A DNA stretch of 64,000 bases from JAVVHH01 sp963835135 (GTDB lineage: Bacteria > Pseudomonadota > Alphaproteobacteria > Acetobacterales > Acetobacteraceae). The DNA lies in NCBI GenBank assembly GCA_963835135.1, contig CAWIEF010000006.1, positions 186,001-250,000 of the forward strand. Reading direction: 5' to 3'. Every line of letters begins with the position of its first letter. Within the stretch, counting starts at the first letter, position 1. This document shows positions 42,093-49,956 of this stretch, one piece after another. The translations under genes were made by a program, and so were the position numbers. The notes under the pieces were generated by a model, which searched no databases, was not told where the DNA came from, and worked only from the letters and a program-made list of their open reading frames with translations.

Positions 42093-43406
42093 TCACTCCT
42101 CGTCATCGAGGAAGAACTGATCCGCCTCCTCGTCATATGAGTACAGCTCGGCGAACCGGCCCCAGCTGATCACGGCACGCAGCGTTTCGTCTGCGTAATC
42201 GGGCGACATCGTATCCTCCAGCTCGTCCCGGAAGCGGACCGCGGAGGCGCGGTGGCCGGGACGGTCGTCGAGCACGCGGCGGATCTGCGCCGCCAAGGGC
42301 ACGTTGGCGCGGAGCGCGCTGGCAAAGATCTGCTTGCGGTCGTCGGTATCGGCATCGACGAAGGCGCGCCCGGTGTCGGTAATCCGCAGATCGCCCTCCT
42401 CGAGCACGCCCATGCCGAGCAGCTGCAGGCCGTCGCCGATCGGCAGCAGATCGTCCAGCTCGAGCTGCAGCGGTCCGGCCAGCGCCGGCAGGTCGGCGCG
42501 GCCGTTGTACGGCGCCCCGGCCAACACTTCGAGCAGGCCGGCAAACAGGTTCGAGGAGACGGGATGGATGCGCACGGCCTCGGTGGCCGACAGCGCGGTC
42601 GATGTGCGCGGCGCGGCGCGGCGCGTCATCACGGCGTAGATGTCGTCGACGACTTTGCGGAACGCCGGGTCGAGCCGGTTGCGCGGGTGCGGGAAGCGGA
42701 CCCGCAGTTCCGTCGCGACCCGGCCCGGATTGCTGCTGAACACCAGGATGCGGTCGCACATCAGCACGGCCTCCTCGATGTTGTGCGTCACCATGAGGAT
42801 CGACTTGATCGGCAGCTTGCCCTCGCTCCAGAGGTCGATCAGGTCGGTGCGCAGCGTCTCCGCGGTCAGGACGTCGAGCGCGGAGAACGGCTCGTCCATG
42901 AGCAGCAGGTCCGGATGGACGACGAGCGCGCGGGCGAGGCCGACGCGCTGTCGCATGCCGCCCGACAGCTCCTTCGGGTAGGCGCTCTCGTAGCCGCCGA
43001 GGCCGATCAGGTCGATCGCGGCTTCCGCCCGTTCAGCGCGTTCGGCCTTGGCGATGCCCTGAGCTTCCAGCCCGAGTTCGACGTTCTCGTCGACGGTCAA
43101 CCAGGGGAACAGCGCGAAGCTCTGGAACACCATGGCCACGCCGGGCGCGGGCCCTTTGAGCGGCTGCCCGCGCCAGACCACCTTGCCGTCGGTCGGCGCC
43201 AGCAGGCCGGCGATGATCCGCAGCAGCGTCGACTTGCCCGAGCCGGAGCGGCCGAGCAGGCCGACGATCTCGCCGGGCCGGAGTTGCAGGTCCACGTTGT
43301 CGAGCACGACGAGATCGGCCGCGCTCTCCTTGTGATAGGCCTGGCGAACGCCACTGATCTCGAGCAACAGGTCCGGAGACACGGTTCCTTGGGCGTTCTG
43401 GTCCAT
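42093..43406 (-). CDS. ABC transporter ATP-binding protein, NitT/TauT type, with AAA-associated C-terminal domain
   Basis: A 437-residue ATPase. Residues about 15-260 are the nucleotide-binding domain with GRSGSGKSTLLRIIAG, FALFPWLTVDENVELGLEAQG, LSGGMRQRVGLARAL, LLLMDEPFSALD and VTHNIEEAVLMCDRI. A further 150-residue domain (about 285-437) matches the AAA-associated C-terminal region found on one group of nitrate/sulfonate-type ATPases, thought to be regulatory. It lies five bases after the double permease and four before the binding protein, so the three form one operon. ATG 43406 begins MDQNAQG. Confidence 0.93.
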   Translation of the reverse strand: MDQNAQGTVSPDLLLEISGVRQAYHKESAADLVVLDNVDLQLRPGEIVGLLGRSGSGKSTLLRIIAGLLAPTDGKVVWRGQPLKGPAPGVAMVFQSFALFPWLTVDENVELGLEAQGIAKAERAERAEAAIDLIGLGGYESAYPKELSGGMRQRVGLARALVVHPDLLLMDEPFSALDVLTAETLRTDLIDLWSEGKLPIKSILMVTHNIEEAVLMCDRILVFSSNPGRVATELRVRFPHPRNRLDPAFRKVVDDIYAVMTRRAAPRTSTALSATEAVRIHPVSSNLFAGLLEVLAGAPYNGRADLPALAGPLQLELDDLLPIGDGLQLLGMGVLEEGDLRITDTGRAFVDADTDDRKQIFASALRANVPLAAQIRRVLDDRPGHRASAVRFRDELEDTMSPDYADETLRAVISWGRFAELYSYDEEADQFFLDDEE

Positions 43407-43411
43407 CCGCG

Positions 43412-45133
43412 TCACCCCAGTGTCAGTCGCCGCGTGGCATAGCCGTATAGCGGCCGCCATAACAGCCGGTTGAAGCAAACGACGAAGGCCGACATCATCG
43501 CGACGCCGAGCACGACCTTCGCGGTCTGCCCGTCGGAGGTCGCGTTGGCGATATAGGCGCCCAAGCCGCGCGCTTGGAGCTTGGTATCGCCCCAACTCGC
43601 CACCTCGGCCACGATGGCGGCGTTCCATGAGCCGCCCGAGGCCGTAATGGCGCCGGTAACGTAGTAAGGGAACACCCCCGGCAGGATGACCCGGCGCCAC
43701 CACAGCCAGCCGCCGACGCGGAAGTTGCGCGCCGCCTCCTGCAGGTCGCCGGGGAAGGCCGAGGCGCCGGCGATGACGTTGAACAGGATATACCACTGCG
43801 TGCCCAGGATCATCAGCGGCGTCAGCCAGATGTTCGGGTTGACGCCGAAGCGCACGATCAGGACGACGAAGATCGGGAAGAACAGATTGGCCGGGAATGC
43901 GGCGAGGAATTGCGCAATCGGCTGCGCCCGCCGGCCCCATATCGGCCGCAACCCTAGCCAGACGCCGACCGGCACCCAGACGATCGTCGCCATCACCATC
44001 AGCACGACGACGCGCACGAGAGTGAGCAGACCGAGCAGGAAGGCTTCCATCACCTCTCGCCAGGTCAGTGCGGCCGAGGCGAACTGGTAGATGAGATAAA
44101 GCGCCCAGATCAGGCCGACCCCCAGCACGCCAAGAAAGAGCGCGTCGCCCACCTTGGAGGGGCGGCGCTGGCGAACCGCGCGCCGCGGCAGCGACAGACG
44201 CAGCCCGGCCAGCGCGTTGAACCCTGATCCGATGATCTCGGTGCCGGCCCGCAGCAGCCGGGTCTGCCGGAGCAGCTTGAGCACCCAGGGATCTTCGACA
44301 TTCTCGGAGGCGGTGAGTTCGAAGCGGAACTTCGACGACCAGGCGACCAGCGGGCGGAAGAGAAGTTGGTCGTAGAGCAGGATGACGACCAGCATCGCCA
44401 CGATCGCGTAGAATACCGCCGGAATGCTGCGCTGTTCCAGGGCCGCCGCCACGTAGCTGCCGATGCCAGGAAGCTTGAACGTGGTGTCGCCAACCGTGAT
44501 GGCCTCGCTGGCGACCACGAAGAACCATCCGCCGGACATGCTCATCATGGTGTTCCACACCAGGCCCGGCATGGCGAACGGCACCTCGAACCGCCAGAAC
44601 CGCTGCCAGGCCGAGAGGCCGAAGCTGCGGGTCGCTTCGTCCAGGTCGCCGGGCAGGGTCTTGAGGGACTGATACAGGCTGAACGCCATGTTCCAGGCCT
44701 GGCTGGTGAAGATGGCGAAGATCGCGGCGAGTTCGGCGCCGAGCACCTGGCCGGGAAACAAACGCAGGAAGAAAACGACCGTAAAGGTCAGGAAGCCAAG
44801 GATCGGCACCGATTGCAGGATGTCGAGCACTGGGATGAGGATAAGCCCGGCCCGGCGGCTCTTCGCAGCCCAGGTCGCGTAGGTCAGCGTGAACAGCAAG
44901 GAGAGCGCCAGGGCGGCGAACATGCGTAGCGTGGTCCGCACGGCGTAAACGGGCAGGTTGGCCGGATCGAGGCTGATCGTGGTCGCCTCGGGCGCGTCGA
45001 GCGGCCCGAACGTGCTGCGGGCGATGTTGATCACGTAGATCAGCGCCGCCAGGATGCACGCGCCCGCGACGATGTCGAACAGGTTCGGCAGACGCCGTTG
45101 CGACGCGAACGCGGGGAAGGGGGTGTCCGACAT
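43412..45133 (-). CDS. ABC transporter permease, two fused MetI-type domains (NitT/TauT-like)
   Basis: A 573-residue membrane protein with two binding-protein-dependent permease domains in tandem (about 60-270 and 360-560). Each has its own EAA-type loop: DEATRSFGLSAWQRFWRFEVP and QEAARNFRVGGWLWWRRVILP. The fused form means one chain provides the whole channel. This type goes with the ATPase encoded next to it. A segment rich in basic residues (about 275-340) joins the halves. The operon also seems to include the MFS gene 31 bases upstream. Confidence 0.93.
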   Translation of the reverse strand: MSDTPFPAFASQRRLPNLFDIVAGACILAALIYVINIARSTFGPLDAPEATTISLDPANLPVYAVRTTLRMFAALALSLLFTLTYATWAAKSRRAGLILIPVLDILQSVPILGFLTFTVVFFLRLFPGQVLGAELAAIFAIFTSQAWNMAFSLYQSLKTLPGDLDEATRSFGLSAWQRFWRFEVPFAMPGLVWNTMMSMSGGWFFVVASEAITVGDTTFKLPGIGSYVAAALEQRSIPAVFYAIVAMLVVILLYDQLLFRPLVAWSSKFRFELTASENVEDPWVLKLLRQTRLLRAGTEIIGSGFNALAGLRLSLPRRAVRQRRPSKVGDALFLGVLGVGLIWALYLIYQFASAALTWREVMEAFLLGLLTLVRVVVLMVMATIVWVPVGVWLGLRPIWGRRAQPIAQFLAAFPANLFFPIFVVLIVRFGVNPNIWLTPLMILGTQWYILFNVIAGASAFPGDLQEAARNFRVGGWLWWRRVILPGVFPYYVTGAITASGGSWNAAIVAEVASWGDTKLQARGLGAYIANATSDGQTAKVVLGVAMMSAFVVCFNRLLWRPLYGYATRRLTLG

Positions 45134-45164
45134 GGGTGGCTGTTAGCCGGTCCTACCCGGGCTG

Positions 45165-46361
45165 TCAGCAGCCCTGAGATGTCGGTTGCGTGACGCGCGG
45201 GCCGGGCGTGGTCGCCACGACCAGGATGGCGGCGAGCAACAGGGCGACGGCGGCCAGGGCCGACGCGCCCCAATAGCTGCCGGTCATCTCGGCCAGCGCG
45301 CCGCCCAGAACAGGGCCGAGCGCCTGGCCGAGGCTGAACCCGATGGTGATGATGGCGAAGCGGCGTTCCTGGCCCTGGCTGCCGGCCGTGCGCGCGACCG
45401 CGAAACCGAGCGCCGTGATGCCCATGAACGTGCCGCCCAGCAGGGCGCCGCCGGCCAGGAGCCCTGCCGCACTCGGCCAACCGCCCGCGAGAAGTACGCC
45501 CGCGGACTCGAGCACGGAGGCGACGGCATACGCCCGTCGCGGCCCGATCCGCGCAGCGACCGTTAGCCAGAGCAGCAACGACGGTGCGGCCGTGACCCCG
45601 ACGACGGTCCAGATCAGCGGCTCGACCGACCGGGTGTCGGGTGCGGCGCGGGCCATGGCGATCAGGAAGGTGGCGGTGACGGCGTAGCCGAAGCCGAACA
45701 GGAAGTGGCAGAACGAGAGCGGCAGCATGGCGCGGCCGACGGGCGCGGGCCGGGCCGCCGAACCGGGCAGCGCCGGCCGCCAGCGGAGGACGGTTGCCGG
45801 GAGGGGCGTGAGCGCCAGAGCGATCAGCCCGGTCACGACCCAGAGTGTCCGCCAGCCGGCGCCCTGGGCGTTCAGCAGCGCGACGACGATCGCCGAGAGC
45901 GCGATGCCTAGGCCGACCCCAGCGTAATGGAGGGCGCCGAGCCCGCTGCGCCCGGCGGCGGCCAGCGTATCGATCACGGCCGCGGTCCCTAGCACGAGCA
46001 CGAATGCGCCCGCCGCGCCCCCGGCGAAGCGCAGCAGCAGGAACGCCGGCAGGCTGCTCACGAGGCCCATCGCCAACGTGGTCACCGCGCCGATGCCGAG
46101 GCTGCCGACGAACCAGGCGCGCCGGCCACCGGGCAGACGACGCGCCGTCGCGCCAATCGCGCCCGAGAGATAGCCGGCGAAATTGGCCGACGCGATCAAT
46201 CCGGCAGTGCCCGGACCGAGACCGAGGCTCGCGGCCATGACCGGCAGAATCGGGGTGTACACGAACCGCGCGATGCCCATGGCGGACGCGAGCGCCAGCA
46301 TGCCGCCGAGCGCCACGAGAGCGGGTGACGCGACGGTCCGAGGCGGCTCCTGGTCTGGCAT
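45165..46361 (-). CDS. MFS transporter, YbfB/YjiJ type
   Basis: A 398-residue transporter with about 12 helices. The N-terminal GGMLALASAMGIARFVYTPILP and GLIASANFAGYLSGAIGA are characteristic of the YbfB/YjiJ group of the major facilitator superfamily, whose substrates are mostly unknown. ATG 46361 (MPDQEPPRTVASPALV) fits the family; longer in-frame starts lie in the divergent intergenic region. The short gap of 31 bases to the permease gene suggests one transcript with the downstream ABC genes. Confidence 0.88.
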   Translation of the reverse strand: MPDQEPPRTVASPALVALGGMLALASAMGIARFVYTPILPVMAASLGLGPGTAGLIASANFAGYLSGAIGATARRLPGGRRAWFVGSLGIGAVTTLAMGLVSSLPAFLLLRFAGGAAGAFVLVLGTAAVIDTLAAAGRSGLGALHYAGVGLGIALSAIVVALLNAQGAGWRTLWVVTGLIALALTPLPATVLRWRPALPGSAARPAPVGRAMLPLSFCHFLFGFGYAVTATFLIAMARAAPDTRSVEPLIWTVVGVTAAPSLLLWLTVAARIGPRRAYAVASVLESAGVLLAGGWPSAAGLLAGGALLGGTFMGITALGFAVARTAGSQGQERRFAIITIGFSLGQALGPVLGGALAEMTGSYWGASALAAVALLLAAILVVATTPGPRVTQPTSQGC

Positions 46362-46453
46362 GGGCAAATCCTTGCGCCGGCACCCCGACCGCACAAGCGT
46401 TAGCCTCCGCACGTCAGACGTGCTTGGATTGCCGGGTCGATTTGGAGTTCCGG

Positions 46454-46645
46454 ATGCCCGCCAGACTGCCGCAGGAAGATTTCGCCGCTCTCGTCCGCCG
46501 GGCGGGCGTGGCGCTGTCGCCTGCCGAGATCGACGAGCTTTACGGGGCCTGGGCCAACGTGGAGTCGATGCTGGAGCGGGTGAGGGCGGGGACGCGGCCG
46601 CGCGAGGCCGAGCCCGCGCTCATCTTCCGGCCGGAGAGCCTATGA
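46454..46645 (+). CDS. AtzG-like (GatC-like) small subunit
   Basis: A 63-residue protein starting at ATG 46454 behind GGAG (46444-46447). The helical part FAALVRRAGVALSPAEIDELYGAWANVESMLERV is GatC/AtzG-like, and the tail PREAEPALIFRPE is the extended arm that such subunits wrap around the amidase. AtzG partners the amidase AtzE, which hydrolyses 1-carboxybiuret in cyanuric acid breakdown; related pairs exist with other substrates. Its TGA overlaps the amidase ATG by four bases, supporting a two-subunit enzyme. It may be missed by automated annotation because of its size. Confidence 0.75.
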   Translation: MPARLPQEDFAALVRRAGVALSPAEIDELYGAWANVESMLERVRAGTRPREAEPALIFRPESL

Positions 46646-48033
46646 TGGCGATCGCGACGATTGCCGAGGCATCGCGGCAGCTTGCGGCGCGCAAGATCTC
46701 GCCGGTCGAGCTGACGCAAACATGCCTCGACCGCATCGAGGCGCTCGACGGCACGCTGAACTGCTTCATCAAGGTCACGCCCGATCGTGCGATGCAGGAT
46801 GCGCGCGCGGCGGAGCAGCGGCAGATGAGCGGCGCGGCGCGAGGCCCGCTCGACGGTATCCCGATCGGCCACAAGGACATTTACGGCACGGCCGGTATCG
46901 CGACCACGGCGCACTCCAAGCTGCTGCAGAACTGGGTGCCGGACACCGACGCCACGACGGTCCGGCTGTTGCACGAGGCCGGGACCGTGATGCTGGGTAA
47001 GCTCGCGACGCACGAGTTCGCGTTCGGCGGTCCGAGCTTCGACCTGCCGTGGCCGCCGGCGCGTAACCCGTGGGACCCCGATCATTTTACCTCCGGATCA
47101 TCGTCGGGCACCGGTGCGGCGGTGGCGGCCGGGCTGATCCTGGGCGGCACCGGGTCGGATACGGGCGGTTCGATCCGCGGGCCGGCATCGTTGTGCGGCA
47201 TCGCCGGCATCAAGCCGACCTACGGCTTATGCAGCCGGGCAGGCATCCTGCCGCTGTCGTTCTCGCTCGACCACGCGGGTCCGCTGGCCTGGACGGTGGA
47301 GGACTGCGCGATGCTGCTGCAGGCCATGGCCGGCTACGATCCGCTGGACCCGGCCAGCGCCGACCGGACCGTGCCGGATTACACGGCCGGGTTGGGCGAT
47401 GGGGTGAAAGGGCTGCGCGTCGGGATCGTGCGCCGTTGGCACGAGCGCGACCGCCCGGTGAGCCCGGCAGTGCAGGCGGGCATCGACCGGGCCGCCGCCG
47501 TTTGGCGTGAGGCTGGCGCGGTGGTGAGCGACGTCGAGCTGCCTTCGCTGTTCGATTTCCAGGCCGCCAACTTCGTCGTCCTATGCGCCGAGGCGTTCAG
47601 CCTGCACGAGCCCTGGATGCGCGACCGTTTCCACGATTACGGCGAGCGTTTGCGCAGCCGCATGATTTTCGGCGGCTTGTTCGCGGCCACCGACTACGTC
47701 CAGGCGCAGCGTTTCCGCCGCGAGTTGTGCGCGGCGACGTCGGAGGCGGCGCGGGACTTCGACCTGCTGCTGACGGCCGGCGCGGCCGCCGAGGCGCCGC
47801 GGATCGACGACGTGCCGAAATGGGACGGCCTGCAACAGCCGGGCTTCACGGCGCCGATGAACCAGACGGGCTGGCCCGCGATGTGCGTGCCCTCGGGGTT
47901 CGGCGAGCGCGGCCTGCCCGTCGCCGTGCAGCTCTGCGCCAAGCCGTTCCAGGAGGCGATGCTGTTCCGCGCGGCCGAAGTGCTTGAGCGCGCATTGAGC
48001 GAGCGGTCGCGGCGGCCGGCGCTGGCATGCTGA
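46642..48033 (+). CDS. Amidase-signature hydrolase, AtzE/GatA-like
   Basis: A 463-residue amidase with the complete Ser-cisSer-Lys triad: K78 (GIPIGHKDIYGTAG), S153 (FTSGSSSGTGAA) and the nucleophile S177 (GSDTGGSIRGPAS). LDGIPIGHKD and IAGIKPTYGLCSRAGI complete the signature. With the AtzG-like protein encoded just before it, it would form a heteromeric amidase like AtzEG. There are no gatB, atzD or atzF genes near, so the substrate is open: carboxybiuret, another ureide or an amide. The coding end overlaps tspO by seven bases. Confidence 0.9.
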   Translation: MMAIATIAEASRQLAARKISPVELTQTCLDRIEALDGTLNCFIKVTPDRAMQDARAAEQRQMSGAARGPLDGIPIGHKDIYGTAGIATTAHSKLLQNWVPDTDATTVRLLHEAGTVMLGKLATHEFAFGGPSFDLPWPPARNPWDPDHFTSGSSSGTGAAVAAGLILGGTGSDTGGSIRGPASLCGIAGIKPTYGLCSRAGILPLSFSLDHAGPLAWTVEDCAMLLQAMAGYDPLDPASADRTVPDYTAGLGDGVKGLRVGIVRRWHERDRPVSPAVQAGIDRAAAVWREAGAVVSDVELPSLFDFQAANFVVLCAEAFSLHEPWMRDRFHDYGERLRSRMIFGGLFAATDYVQAQRFRRELCAATSEAARDFDLLLTAGAAAEAPRIDDVPKWDGLQQPGFTAPMNQTGWPAMCVPSGFGERGLPVAVQLCAKPFQEAMLFRAAEVLERALSERSRRPALAC

Positions 48034-48503
48034 CGCCGTTGCTCGTCGCCGGCGTTGCGGCACTGGCGCTGGCGGCCGTGGGCGGGCTGGTGACCGAGAT
48101 CGGGCCGTGGTACCGGCAGCTGCGCAAGCCGAGTTGGCAGCCGCCGGATTGGGCATTTGGCCCGGCGTGGACAATCATCCTCGGTCTGGCGGCATGGTCG
48201 GCGTCGCTGGCTTGGGTCGCGGCGCCTTCCGCCGGCGGGCGAACCTTGGTTGTCTTGCTGTATGGCCTGAACGCTCTGTTCCACCTGCTGTGGAGCCCGC
48301 TTTTCTTCAAGCTCAAGCGTCCCGATTGGGCGCTGCTTGAAGTTCCGCTGCTGTGGCTATCCATCCTGGTGCCGATGGTGCTCGTCGCGCCGTTCTCGCC
48401 CCTGGCAAGTTGGTTGCTGCTGCCTTACCTGCTGTGGGTCAGTTTCGCCGCCTACCTCAACCTAACCATCGTCAGGCTCAACCGGCCGTTCGCGGTCAGG
48501 TAG
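48027..48503 (+). CDS. TspO/MBR family membrane protein
   Basis: A 158-residue protein with five predicted transmembrane helices and the TspO signatures PWYRQLRKPSWQPPDWAFGPAWT in the first loop and a C-terminal WVSFAAYLNLTIVRLN. Bacterial TspO proteins bind tetrapyrroles and sterol-like ligands and affect porphyrin turnover or stress responses. ATG 48027 lies inside the end of the amidase gene. The shared transcript with an amidase is unusual and may only reflect dense packing. Confidence 0.93.
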   Translation: MLTPLLVAGVAALALAAVGGLVTEIGPWYRQLRKPSWQPPDWAFGPAWTIILGLAAWSASLAWVAAPSAGGRTLVVLLYGLNALFHLLWSPLFFKLKRPDWALLEVPLLWLSILVPMVLVAPFSPLASWLLLPYLLWVSFAAYLNLTIVRLNRPFAVR

Positions 48504-48575
48504 GGAGAGCGGGCAGCTGATGTTTGTTTCCCTTCCGGCGTTGCCCGTCTAGGCTGCGGCAAAACGGGAGGAAAC

Positions 48576-49904
48576 ATGATGCGGACCATCACGCGGCGCC
48601 ATGGCTTGGCTCTTGGCGCGGGTCTGGCGGCAAGTTCAGTACTGCCAGCCCGGGCGGCCATCACGGCGGCCGATGTGCAGCCCCCCAAGCTCGATATCGA
48701 GAAGGGGGCCAGCCTGCGCGTTTTGCGGGCGGCGAAGTTCGTCGATGGCGACGAGATGGTGTTCAACGAGAATACCAAGCGGTTCACCGACCAGACCGGG
48801 GTCGCGGTCAAGGTCGACTACCTGGCGTGGGACAACATGCCGACACAGACGGCGGTGGTCGCCAATACCGGCGCCGGGCCCGACATCGTGATCGGGTTCG
48901 GGCCGGATCCGCATGTGTTCTCGAGCAAGCTGGTCGAGCTGACCGACGTCGCGGAGTATCTGGGCAAGAAATACGGCGGTTGGTTCCAGTTGGCCGAGTT
49001 CTACGGCAAGAAGTGGAAGACCAACGATTGGATCGGGCTGCCGATGGGCGGCTCGGCCGGTCCCTGCGTCTTCCGGACGTCATGGGTGAAGGAAGCCGGG
49101 TTCGACAAGATCCCGGATGATCTCGGGAAATTCCTCGATCTCGCCAAGGGGCTCAAGAAGATCGGGCATCCCTGCGGCTTTGCGCTCGGCCACGCCCTGG
49201 GCGACGCCAACGCATACGCGAACTTCCTGCTCTGGGCGCATGGCGGCAGCATCGTCGACGAGGCGGGCAAGGTCTCGCTCGACAGCAAGGCGACGCGGCA
49301 GGCGATCGATTACGCCAAAGCCATGCAGGAGACGATGATCTCCGGCACGCTCGCCTGGGGCGACCCGAGCAACAACAAAGCTTATGCCGCCGGCGATATC
49401 AGCCTCACCTCGAACGGCGTTTCGGTCTATTACGCGGCGAAGACCTCCAAGGACCCGGCCGGGCAAGCCATCGCCGCCGATACCGACCACGCCTTCATGC
49501 CGAAGGGCCTGGCGAAGGGCCCGCCGCAGAGCTGCACGACGCTGAATGCGATGGTGTTCAAGCACAGCAAGGTCCCGAACGCAGCCAAGAGCTATTTGAT
49601 GTTCATGCTGGAGGCGCCGCAATACGATCCGTGGCTGACCGCCAGCCTGGGCTACTGGTCCGAGCCGCTGAAGGCCTACAAGGACAGTAGTTTCTGGGAC
49701 ACCGATCCCAAGCTCAACGTCTTCCGCACCGCGATGGATACGCCGTTCTATCAGGGCTATGCCGGGCCGGTGAACGAGGCGGCAGGGACCGTCTACAACG
49801 ACTTCGTGCTGGTCGACATGTTCGCCCGCGTGGTGACCGGCGACAGCACGCCGGACGACGCGATCCGTACCGCCGTCCGGGCCACCCAGCGCTACTATCG
49901 ATGA
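48576..49904 (+). CDS. ABC transporter substrate-binding protein, sugar type (family 1)
   Basis: A 442-residue extracellular binding protein. A signal peptide with RRHGLALGAGLAASSVLPARA (Tat-like twin arginine) is followed by the family 1 fold: VFNENTKRFTDQTGVAVKVDY, GAGPDIVIGFGPDPHVF, GLPMGGSAGPCVFRTSW and MVFKHSKVPNAAKSYLMFML. Such proteins bind sugars, polyols or glycerol-phosphate compounds. No sugar-type permeases or ATPase lie next to it, so it is an orphan in this window. ATG 48576 follows a GGAGG at 48569-48573. Confidence 0.9.
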   Translation: MMRTITRRHGLALGAGLAASSVLPARAAITAADVQPPKLDIEKGASLRVLRAAKFVDGDEMVFNENTKRFTDQTGVAVKVDYLAWDNMPTQTAVVANTGAGPDIVIGFGPDPHVFSSKLVELTDVAEYLGKKYGGWFQLAEFYGKKWKTNDWIGLPMGGSAGPCVFRTSWVKEAGFDKIPDDLGKFLDLAKGLKKIGHPCGFALGHALGDANAYANFLLWAHGGSIVDEAGKVSLDSKATRQAIDYAKAMQETMISGTLAWGDPSNNKAYAAGDISLTSNGVSVYYAAKTSKDPAGQAIAADTDHAFMPKGLAKGPPQSCTTLNAMVFKHSKVPNAAKSYLMFMLEAPQYDPWLTASLGYWSEPLKAYKDSSFWDTDPKLNVFRTAMDTPFYQGYAGPVNEAAGTVYNDFVLVDMFARVVTGDSTPDDAIRTAVRATQRYYR

Positions 49905-49956
49905 CGGGCACGGCCCCCTCTGAGAAGGAGGCTAAACCGCACCATCGAAGCACGCG

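Noticed and set aside
49905..49956. Terminator between the sugar-type binding protein and the PBP gene
   Set aside because: The possible stem around the GGCCCCCTC and GAAGGAGGC stretches has mismatches and no U-tract.
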